Below, piece by piece: positions 1-8,900 of a stretch of DNA of 14,272 bases. The notes beneath the pieces are model-generated. The model had not been told where the DNA came from and made no database searches. It saw nothing but the letters and a program-made list of their open reading frames with translations. The position numbers and the translations under genes are program-made. This DNA comes from RGIG3077 sp045541475. GTDB taxonomy: Bacteria; Bacillota; Clostridia; Oscillospirales; Ruminococcaceae. The DNA lies in assembly GCA_045541475.1 (NCBI GenBank), contig JAZQJI010000010.1, forward strand, positions 1 to 14,272. Reading direction: 5' to 3'. Every line of letters begins with the position of its first letter. The first letter of the stretch is position 1.

Positions 1-141
1 AGCGTATTGTATTTGAAATGCAGGTACGGATTTACACTTAATGAAGTTGCCGATGCTTTAAACATTCCTGTGAGCACGGTAAAAAACAGACTGCACAAGG
101 GTCGACAGCTATTAGCCGAAGCATTGGAAATCAATATTTGA
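1..141 (+). CDS. ECF-like RNA polymerase sigma factor, C-terminal part (region 4)
   Basis: Frame 1 is open from the window edge to a TGA at 139-141 and encodes 46 residues, the end of a protein that starts outside the window. The visible part is a sigma-70 region 4 helix-turn-helix: GFTLNEVADALNIP is the first helix and turn, and STVKNRLHKGRQLL is the recognition helix that would contact the -35 element. The spacing and the 'ST(V)KNRLHKGRQ' pattern are typical of ECF-type sigma factors of Clostridia. A strong terminator follows, and the next gene is a DUF4367 membrane protein, a partner often found beside such sigma factors and sometimes acting as anti-sigma. Which promoters it recognises cannot be read here. 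Confidence 0.85.
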   Translation, partial: SVLYLKCRYGFTLNEVADALNIPVSTVKNRLHKGRQLLAEALEINI

Positions 142-180
142 TTGTTATGTTTGTACAAAATATCGGCTTGGATTTTGTGC

Positions 181-215
181 AAAAAGCAGAAAGTGAAAAA
201 CTTTCTGCTTTTTTT
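181..215 (+). terminator. Rho-independent terminator after the sigma gene
   Basis: A 13-bp perfect stem, 181-193 with 201-213, closes a 7-base loop (TGAAAAA). The 3' arm ends in a run of seven T (209-215). It lies 40 bases after the sigma stop codon. It should separate the sigma transcript from the DUF4367 gene, although partial read-through is possible. Confidence 0.9.
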
Positions 216-274
216 AATCAAAATCGCTTTTTTTCACGATATATATATAGAAGAAAAAATACGGAGACACAAAA

Positions 275-973
275 ATGACTGAAGAAGAATTTGATATTAT
301 GATAAAGGACGCTTTTGACAGTGACCCGAAATTTAATCTATTTGACATTGAATACGACTTTACTCCCGCAAAAATATCACGCGAAACCAAAAAAGCGTTT
401 AAGCGAATTAAAAAAACAATGTTTTGTTCGCCTAAGCCTGAAAGATACAGACGGCGTTTTGCAATGCGTTATGTTGCGTTGGCGCTTATTGGGGCAAGTG
501 TTTTGACAGTTGGCGCCTATGCGTATTGCTCAAAATACGTTTTTACTATGGGTGACGCTAAAATGGAATATGTTGCTGTTGAATCAACCGTTAGTGACAA
601 AACAAGTATTGAAGAAGTATACGAACTTACATATAATCTGGACGGGTATGAGCAGACACTGCACGAAGTAACTGAATATGATGTTATTACAATATATTAC
701 AAAGGTACGCACAAAATAAGGTTTTCACAAAGATTAATAGGTAGCGATGATATGCTTGTGAATACTGAAAACGCTGTGATTGAAACAATTGAAATAAATG
801 GAGAAGAAGCAATATATATCAATAATTCGAACGAATATGATTATTCACTTGATTTTATATGGACCTACAATGGATATGAATTTCATCTAGCGTATACATC
901 GCTTAAGGGAAATGAAGATTTTACAAAAGAACAATTGATAGAAATAGCACGGACTATTCAAATAAAGAAATAA
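275..973 (+). CDS. DUF4367-type single-pass membrane protein, possible anti-sigma factor
   Basis: This 232-residue protein has a basic cytoplasmic N-terminal part (about 1-63, rich in K/R, with no zinc-binding HxxxC anti-sigma motif). One transmembrane helix follows at about 65-84 (YVALALIGASVLTVGAYAY), and then an outside domain at about 90-232. The C-terminal part, with its pattern of an ITIYYKG-like strand, a NGEEAIYI strand and a final EQLIEIARTI helix, resembles DUF4367, a domain common in proteins encoded next to Clostridial sigma factors. The start is the ATG at 275, with GGAG at 263-266, 8 bases upstream. An AT-rich stretch (TATATA at 244-249) could be a weak -10, but I see no clear -35. 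The next gene starts 21 bases downstream, so the two probably share a transcript. The anti-sigma role is inferred from context and architecture only. Confidence 0.8.
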   Translation: MTEEEFDIMIKDAFDSDPKFNLFDIEYDFTPAKISRETKKAFKRIKKTMFCSPKPERYRRRFAMRYVALALIGASVLTVGAYAYCSKYVFTMGDAKMEYVAVESTVSDKTSIEEVYELTYNLDGYEQTLHEVTEYDVITIYYKGTHKIRFSQRLIGSDDMLVNTENAVIETIEINGEEAIYINNSNEYDYSLDFIWTYNGYEFHLAYTSLKGNEDFTKEQLIEIARTIQIKK

Positions 974-994
974 ATTCTATGGAGGTTAAGAATT

Positions 995-1447
995 ATGAAA
1001 ATGAAAAGATTAATTGCGTGCATACTAATGGCATCTTGCCTGTTTGCACAAACAGGAATTACTGTTAACGCTAACGATAGCATAAGTGAAAATATTATAG
1101 ATTCCGGTTACGGAGTATATAGTACGTATATGAAATCTTGTTCAAGTGAGTTGACTATATCAGGAACATCCGCAACTTGTGAGAGTGAAGCGTCCGGAAC
1201 AGCTTCGGTTACTCAAATCATTGGTGATATGTATTTGATGAAATACTCATCATCAAACGGTTGGCAGGATATTGACGCATGGAGATTGCAGGTTAGTGGA
1301 AGTGAATATTCCAACACCAAAACAAAAACAGGCCTTTCAAGCGGCAACTACCGCTTGAGAACAGAGTTTACAGTTACAACAAGCAGCGGTGCCACCGAAA
1401 CAGTTACAGCTTACAGCGGCATTAAGGTTGTAAGTACAACACCTTAA
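995..1447 (+). CDS. Small secreted protein, DUF6147-like
   Basis: The start is the ATG at 995, with GGAGG at 981-985, 9 bases upstream. The 150-residue product has a clear signal peptide (MKMKRLIACILMASCLFAQT, likely cleaved near VNA-ND, residue ~26). The mature part is Ser/Thr-rich and looks all-beta. Its middle and end (GWQDIDAWRLQV, then SSGNYRLRTEFTV) resemble small exported Clostridial proteins that I associate with DUF6147; that family name is from memory and uncertain. Two Cys (in MKSCSS and ATCES) could form a disulfide outside the cell. It lies 21 bases after the DUF4367 gene and is probably co-transcribed, so it may be an output or sensor partner of that module. Its function is unknown. 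Confidence 0.8.
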   Translation: MKMKRLIACILMASCLFAQTGITVNANDSISENIIDSGYGVYSTYMKSCSSELTISGTSATCESEASGTASVTQIIGDMYLMKYSSSNGWQDIDAWRLQVSGSEYSNTKTKTGLSSGNYRLRTEFTVTTSSGATETVTAYSGIKVVSTTP

Positions 1448-1522
1448 AACAGTTGATTGCATAGCAATTAACAACTAAAGGCATTTAAAACTATATTAAA
1501 AAAGCATAGCAGAGGATTTATT

Positions 1523-1831
1523 TTGATATATCAGGAAATACAAAATTACATATTACCAATTGGCAAAACAATTAAATGCAGAAGTATTGTGAAAAACAAT
1601 TACAGAGCTAATAATTTGATGATACTGCACGAGCTGATGATGTATAACAAAGACGGCACATGGACTACTGTTGATAAGCAGGAACGCTGTTTTGATGCAT
1701 TGTTTTTTGATTTTGAAACCGAGTACAACATGGTTTCGCACGGTTTATATACCCTTAAAACCCGATTAAGAACACTTATGCACGATCATTGCGAAACAGA
1801 TGTAAAATTCAGCAGTAATGTTTTTTGCTGA
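1523..1831 (+). pseudogene. Leaderless degenerate relative of the preceding secreted protein
   Basis: The frame is open from a TTG at 1523 (AGAGG at 1511-1515) to TGA at 1829-1831, 102 residues. It has no signal peptide, and an in-frame stop at 1469-1471 prevents a longer N terminus. By eye it aligns along its length with the protein at 995-1447: MYNKDGTWTTVDKQ matches MKYSSSNGWQDIDAW, and SHGLYTLKTRLRT matches SSGNYRLRTEFTV. It therefore looks like a diverged duplicate that lost its secretion signal. It could instead be a short functional cytoplasmic protein. The weak start and the missing export signal make me favour a remnant, with moderate certainty. Confidence 0.5.
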
Positions 1832-1884
1832 TAAAACAAACAACAAATCACTTGTTGAAGGTGCATAAAATGTACTGTATTCCG

Positions 1885-1980
1885 TTTGTGCAAAAGATAG
1901 AAAATTTTGGAAATTTTCAATTTGATGCATCATTTTTCGCATTTTCAGTTAATTAGTGTAATAGAAGGCAAAAACAACGG
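1885..1980 (+). promoter_or_regulatory. Promoter/leader block A, upstream of the cohesin-like/dockerin gene
   Basis: The block starts with TTTGTGCAAAA (1885-1895), continues through an A/T-rich stretch with AGAAAATTTT, and contains a candidate -10 TGTAAT (1957-1962). A weak -35-like TTTTCG lies at 1934-1939. It ends with ATAGAAGG and AACGG. The same elements in the same order and at almost the same total length occur at 11443-11539 before the other dockerin gene, which supports a real regulatory unit. The -35 is poor, so an activator or an alternative sigma factor is plausible. The exact transcription start is inferred. Confidence 0.55.
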
Positions 1981-1991
1981 AGGTGAGTCCG

Positions 1992-2003
1992 ATGTACATA
2001 TGA
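1992..2003 (+). other. Possible four-codon leader ORF (Met-Tyr-Ile-stop)
   Basis: A strong ribosome binding site, GGAGGTG (1979-1985), is followed by ATG at 1992 and only two more codons before TGA at 2001-2003. The real gene starts 70 bases later with its own AAAAGGAG. The mini-ORF could be a translational leader or a decayed start. It is reported because the dockerin gene at 11633 also has an extra ribosome binding site and ATG upstream of its real start. Confidence 0.25.
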
Positions 2004-2072
2004 GTCCTGTTGCAAAGTAAATCTCTTATAAACAATCACAATATAATCTAAGCTTTAAAAGGAGAATTGGCC

Positions 2073-2738
2073 ATGAAAACTAAAAGAACTTTATCATTAT
2101 TAACCGCTGTGGCAATGCTGTCGCTTAACGCATTTTCAATAACAGCAAGTGCCGAAAATACCCCTACTGCAAACAACGTTACAAACAACTATGTTGTTGA
2201 GATTAATGTTGCTGCAGGTTCTAATATTGCAAATGCCGCAATCACCACAACCTACAACATCAATATGCTTGAGTTCAACAGCATTTTGGAAGGTGATGCA
2301 ATCCCCGAAGCAAGCACAGGTTGGGAAGGCTACAAGCAGTATGACGGTCTTGTTTGTTGTGAATATTACGATACTGCAAACGCAATTACAGCGCAGGGTA
2401 AAATTGCAGAAATACGCTTTAATTCATCATACAATCTTGATGATGTAACAAACTATTTTGATGTTACATACAGCTATTTAAAGCTTGCGGACGGCGCTAA
2501 CGTCAGCGAAAGCTACGCTTCTGTAAATTGCTACCTTATGGGTGATGTCAACCTTGACGGCGAAGTAACCAGCATTGATGCAAACCTCATTACAGCTCAT
2601 GCACTTAATAATATCGAACCATTAACCGGCAACGCTTTGCTTGCTGCAGATGTCAATTACGACGGTGTTGTTGACTCGATTGATGCAACTATGGTAACAA
2701 GATTTTCCGTAGGAACACTTACAAGTTTTTGGTCGTGA
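2073..2738 (+). CDS. Secreted cohesin-like protein with C-terminal type I dockerin
   Basis: This 221-residue protein is preceded by AAAAGGAG (2057-2064), 8 bases before the ATG at 2073. I preferred that start to the in-frame TTG at 2067. Residues 1 to ~28 are a signal peptide (…NAFSITASAEN). Residues ~35-150 look like a small cohesin-like or carbohydrate-binding beta-sandwich: VVEINVAAGSNIANAAIT, then TYNINMLEFNSILEGDAI, then GKIAEIRFNSS, a run of strands typical of cohesin-related folds. Residues ~156-221 are a type I dockerin with two calcium loops, DVNLDGEVTSID and DVNYDGVVDSID, each followed by a helix. Dockerins plug into cohesins on scaffoldins, so the protein is probably part of an extracellular, cell-surface assembly. 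The dockerin is certain; the cohesin-like call is tentative. No catalytic domain is present. Confidence 0.85.
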   Translation: MKTKRTLSLLTAVAMLSLNAFSITASAENTPTANNVTNNYVVEINVAAGSNIANAAITTTYNINMLEFNSILEGDAIPEASTGWEGYKQYDGLVCCEYYDTANAITAQGKIAEIRFNSSYNLDDVTNYFDVTYSYLKLADGANVSESYASVNCYLMGDVNLDGEVTSIDANLITAHALNNIEPLTGNALLAADVNYDGVVDSIDATMVTRFSVGTLTSFWS

Positions 2739-2917
2739 TAGTGTATATATGGGCAAAGGGATTGTTAATTCTTAAAGCGCGCTATTCGTCTTTAGCAGTT
2801 ATATCAGATCTTCAACGATAACAGGGACACACATGCATGCATATTCGTAGCCAAATGCGATTTGTATGTCACAAAAATCGAGAATGATATAGCATCAATA
2901 TAAGAACAAAAAATATC

Positions 2918-2931
2918 GCTGTATATACAGC
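2918..2931. promoter_or_regulatory. 14-bp perfect palindrome just upstream of the RHS gene
   Basis: GCTGTATATACAGC is a perfect inverted repeat that ends 2 bases before AAAGGA (2934-2939), the ribosome binding site of the RHS gene. It could be an operator or a small RNA hairpin that affects translation. The rest of the 211-base gap 2739-2949 shows no gene and no convincing terminator. TATAAG (2900-2905) is a possible -10 without a good -35. Confidence 0.35.
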
Positions 2932-2949
2932 AGAAAGGAATTTACAATT

Positions 2950-5900
2950 ATGAAAACTGAATTAATTAAAAAATCTATTTCAGCTATTCTTGCCGGAATT
3001 ATATCGGTTCAAGCTGTTGCATTTGAAGTCTTCGCTAATGACAATACAAACAGTGAAGCTTTGATTTCTGCAAATACTGAAAACATACAATCTAACTCAT
3101 CAGTTGCTGAACCCTTTGTTATTGGTGAAGATGTATCAAAGCGTACTGAATGTACCAAAACTTTTGATATGAGTGACGGCACATACGTTGTTGCATATTA
3201 TGATACTGCTGTGCATTACAAAGACGCAAACGATGTTTGGCAAGATATCGATAACACTCTTTCAACTTCTTCTGTAAATACATATTCACTTAATTCGGTT
3301 TCATCATCGGTTTTTGCGAATACAAGCAACGATGTTGATGTGATGTTTTCGCAGTCATCGAATGCCGATACCATGATGAACTACTCAGGTGATGATTTTT
3401 CTCTTTCATGGTCACTTGATGGTGCTGCTGATAAAAGCGGTCAAATAATTGATAATTCCTTAGATAATGAAAGCGAAATGTCTCTTGATAACATCTCTTC
3501 TGAGATTGTTTATGAAGATGTATTCGAAAATGTGGATGTTAAATATGAAATCTACGGACGCAATGTAAAAGAAAGCATTATCGTAAACGATAATTGTGAC
3601 AGCTATGTTTATGATTATACCGTTTTCGTTGAAGGTGTAACGCTTTCACTTTCTGACAGCGGAGATATAAATGCTGTAGATGAAGATAATAATATCAAAT
3701 TTACTATCCCTGCACCGTTTATGACCGATGCTGACGGCGATATTTCATATGATGTTTCATATTCACTTGATACAAGCAATGCATCACAAGGTGTTTATAG
3801 CTTTTCTGTTATTGCTGACAGTGAATGGATAAATGATGAAGAAACTGTTTTCCCTGTTATTATTGATCCGACTATCGAAAGTAGTATTTCGGATATAGAT
3901 AGGTGTGGTATTACCAGTGGGTTTGAAACACAATCTTTAAATGTAATGCAAGTCGGTTGCAGTGAATCAGGCGTACAATTTAGTTCGTTCATTCAATTTG
4001 ATTTACCGATGTTGACAAGTGGGGCGATGGTAGTCAATGCAGAATTGGTATTGACACAGGATGATGATAATAACGCCATAACAAATTTGAATAATTCATA
4101 TGTGTATGTAAGATCAGTTGAAAACAACTGGCAAAATGAAAACATGACATGGGAAAGATACGTGTCAAGCGAGTTTGTAAATACAAGTAATGCACCTGCT
4201 GTTGACTACAGCACAATTAAATCAAGCAGTGCCGTTCCAAATCATAAAGCAACTTTTGATATTACAAAAGCTGTGTGTGATTGGTATAACGGTGATGCAA
4301 ATTATGGGCTGCAGATATACACCGAAGAATTGTCGGAGGGTGACTACGCATACGCTCAATACGAAAGTTCAGGCGATACTGCACCAACAGTAACAATTAC
4401 ATACCAAAATACAAAAGGTTTAGAGGATTACTGGTCATATCAATTATTAAATTGCGGCGATTATACTTCTGTTTATATAAACGAATACAACGGAAACCCT
4501 GTAGTAGTTACTGCTGATAATGCGACTTCTGGCATGTTGCTGCCTATATCTTTGGGCCACATATACAATGGTTCGTCTGCCGGAGAAGGTTTTTCTAATA
4601 TGCAGTACTCCGTAAACCATTATGGTTACGGATGGAAATCCAACGCCCAGGAAGCTATAGGATTTAGGGGCAATAATATTGTTGTATATCAGGATGCTGA
4701 CGGAACAATACATTATCTTGAAAAAGAAGACGCTGAAACAGTGTTTAAAGATATGGATGGTCTTGGATTAGAGCTTGAATATAACAGTGACAATGATGTA
4801 TATATAATGACCGATGTTTATGGCATTGAAAAAACTTTTGACAATTTACTCTTAACATCAATTAAAGATTCCAATGGCAATCAGGCTGATATCGAATATA
4901 CAAGCGGAAATATTACAAAAATTACAGATGGAGCCGGTAAGGAAATTACGTTAACTTACACAAACAGCAAAGTTACAAGTATATCTGATAGCGACGGCAA
5001 TTCCGTTGAATATACGTATTCTTCAGGCTTGCTGACAAATGTAAACTATAAGAAAAACGATACAACAACATATACAATTAACTACACATACAATTCAAGT
5101 AAACGCATAACTCAAATCTCTACTTCAGATGGAAAATCAGTTACATTTACATATACTTCTGATTCGTCAGGAAAGGTTGCAACTGTTTCAGATGGCACAC
5201 AAACATTGGTGTTTGAGTATTCAACTGACAATTCTCAAACCACATACTATCTTGAAACAACAGCTGCAGTCACTGATAAAGTAATCGCTGTTACCGATAT
5301 TTTTGATAGACATGGACGTGTTGAATCTCAGTATTCGGCATACCTCGATAAAAGTGTGGTATTCGGTGCTGCCGATTATACTTATACTTTATCCGATTCT
5401 GGAGATGATCATCACACAGCCAATAGAATAGCAACAGCTGCTGCCAATGGCAGAGAAACTGTTAATCTCGTTTCGGGCGGAAACTTGGAAACAACAAATT
5501 CGTTTACGGCGGAATACAGCAATATAACCGCATCCGAATCAGCAGTTAATGTATCAACCGATGCTGCATATATAGGAAATAAATCACTTAAAGTATCAAT
5601 CAATGAATCTGTTTCTCCTACCGAATCAACTGCTGTGGGCGGTTATCAATCGGTTTTGTTGCCCGCAGGAAGTTATACTCTGCAAGCTATGGTTAAAGTC
5701 GACGGTGTATCGGGTGACGGTGGTGCTTTCGTTTCATTAAGAACATCACAAGGTTTATTGAACGCTTCTTCAAATAATAATTCGAGATGGATAAAATCAA
5801 ATCTTTCTGATGATATAAATGATGGATGGCAGAAGCTTACTACCACAATAACTCTTGATACAGCAACAACTGTGTATGTATATTTAGGCCTTGTTGACTG

Positions 5901-8900
5901 TGTTGGCGATGCATATTTTGACTGCATTCAGCTTGAAAAAGGAAATTCGCCCAGCACATTTAACCTTATCAGCAATTCCGGATTTGAAAATGCAGCTACC
6001 GACAGTTCATGGACGTTAAGTGCCGGAACACGTACTGATGAGGACAGCATTGAAGGACATTCAATGAAAATAACAAGCACTCCTTCACAAGCAAAAACTC
6101 TTGTTTATCAGGCATACATCAATCAAGAAGCTGACGAAAATGGAAACGCAATCAAACCCACTGGTTTTTCATTATCAGGTTGGGCAAAAGCAGATTCTGT
6201 TCCGATAAAGGATAACAGAACATTCAGATTAAAGGCAGAAATATATTATAATGATTCTTCAAAACAAACTGTACACGCAGATTTTAACGATTATTGCTCT
6301 GATTGGCAATATGCATCTGCTGCAATAATTCCTGAACAGACTCTTGCGATTGAATGTATTGTAATTTTCTGCGAATACTATGCAAATTGCAATAGTGTGT
6401 ATTTTGATAATTTGTCGCTTACACAAAATGAAGTGACTTTATATGAATATGACGATGATGGCAACGTTTCAAGCACACGCTCATCTTCCGGCGCGACAGA
6501 AAGCTATACATACGATGCAGACGGAAACATGCTGACATCGACTGATTCATCAGGCAACACAACAACTTATACCTACGACGAAAACGGTAATGTTTTGAGC
6601 GCTGTAGATAGTCTTGGTATTTCTACAAATTATGGATACAATTCAAACGGAAACGTAACATCAACAATAATTGCGGGAAATGCGAATTCTGCAATCCCGA
6701 CACTGTTTTCAAAGACAGTTTACACAGATGATGGCAATTACATTTCATCAAGTATAGACGAAAGAGGAAACGCAACCTCATACACTTATTATACCGATGC
6801 AGACGGTGAAATAAACGGTCAGGTAAAGAGCATTACCGACCCGAACGGAAATACAATCTGTTACACATACTATGATGATGGAAATGTAAAGGACGTATTT
6901 CTTGATTTGAATAACAACGGCACCTGCGACAGCGGTGAAACCGTAAATACATTTGAATACGGCGATACTTACACAACCATTGCGCATAATAGTTTTGAGT
7001 ATGAAATCAAGACGGACAGCAGTGGCAATGTAACAGAAATCAATATCGGTGCAATAAACCTTATCAAGTATGAATATGTATATAACCTTGACTTGAGCGA
7101 TGACCTTGACAGAATGGACATTATTTTCAATGCAGGTTCTGTTAATTCCAGCACGCCCGAGCATGTTACGCGTTATATCTATGATGATTTCGGTCAGGTT
7201 GTTAAAGTACAGGAAGGCAACACAACCGCACTTGCCGACCTTTACGAGTGGATTTATGATTCAAACGGCAACATTTACCACTATATCAACCACGAAACAG
7301 ATACAATAACCGAGTTTGAATACGACGTAAACGGCAATGCAGTAAGAGCAACCGAATACGACAGCGATAACGTAAACTCAAATGTTCTTGAGGTTATTTC
7401 CGCATACGATGCAAGCTCAAAATGCACATGGCAGTCATATAAATACGGTGATGACGCCACAAAGGTCTACTCATATACATACGATGAATACGATAGAGTG
7501 CAGTATGTAAATCTGCCCAACGGCGCAAAGCTGCAAAACTATTATGATGCATTAAACCGCAATCGTGTGGACGGAATTTACAACGGAGACGGAACAGTTA
7601 TTGCTCAATCCAGGGTTGTAACATATATAGAGGGCTCGAACAGCGAACTTGGCACAAGCGATAACAGAGCAACAACACACTTGCCCTTGACCTATCGTTT
7701 GCACGGAGCAAGCGAGGGCTCGTCCTATGTATATGCCTACGATGCAAACGGTAACATAACGTCAATCACCAAGGACGGAACAGAGCAAACCAAGTATACC
7801 TACGATGAACTTAACCGCCTTGTGCGAGAAGACAACTACGACGCAAACAAGACCTACACATATAGTTACGACGCAGGCGGAAACATAACCTCAGTTAAGG
7901 AATACGCCTACACCACGGGTGAGCTTGGAGCTGTTGTTGATACAATAAGCTACGGTTACAATTATTCTGCTTGGAAGGACCGTTTATCAAGCTATGACGG
8001 GCAGACCATAACCTACGGCGCTACGGGCTTGCCGATTATGTATCGCAACATGGCAATGGTTTGGGAAAACGGCAGAGAGCTTGGCGAATTGCTTACCGCC
8101 GACTCAAAAATGGTTTATTATGAGTACGATGCAAACGGCCTGCGCACAAGCAAGACAATTGACGGCACCAAGACAGAATACGTTTGGCTTGGCGATATGC
8201 TGATTAGAGAGCAGACGGGCACAAACGTAACCTATTACCTTTATGACGAAAACGGCGTAGCCATTGGCTTTGAGTACAACGGCACACCTTACTACTACCT
8301 GAAAAATATTCAGGGTGACGTGCTTTCAATTGTTGACAACAGCGGCGCCATTGTGGTAAATTATACTTACAATGCATGGGGCGAAATAATCTCTATTACT
8401 GGTACATTGGCTGACACGATAGGACAGGTTAACAAGCTTCGTTACCGTTCGTATTACTATGACACCGAAACAGGCTTCTATTATCTGCAATCTCGTTATT
8501 ACGACCCGATAGTTAAGAGATTTATTAGTCCTGATAGCACAGATTATTTGACTGAAAATGGCGATTTTGACGGTTTTAATTTGTATGCGTACTGTGTGAA
8601 TAATCCGGTTAATTATAGTGATTATACAGGCAGTGTAGTTTCACCTGCTAACGCTGTAGGTGCAATAATTGCGGCGGTTATTGGCGCTGTTGGTGGTTCC
8701 ATTATAGCAACAATTCTTGCTGATAAGTTTGGAATTAAGAAGAAGTGGAAGCGAGCATTATTTATTACAGGTGTAACAGCTGTATTTACTGCTTCTGCTG
8801 CTGTGATTGGTTACTTTGTTGGTCCTTATGTGCAAAAATTGGGAACATCAGCAATTCAGTCGTTGAAGGATGCATTAATAAAATCTGCGTGTTTTGTTGA

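Noticed and set aside
6778..7164. 128-residue minus-strand frame inside the RHS gene
   Set aside because: It is antisense to YD repeats with biased codons and has no ribosome binding site or domain.
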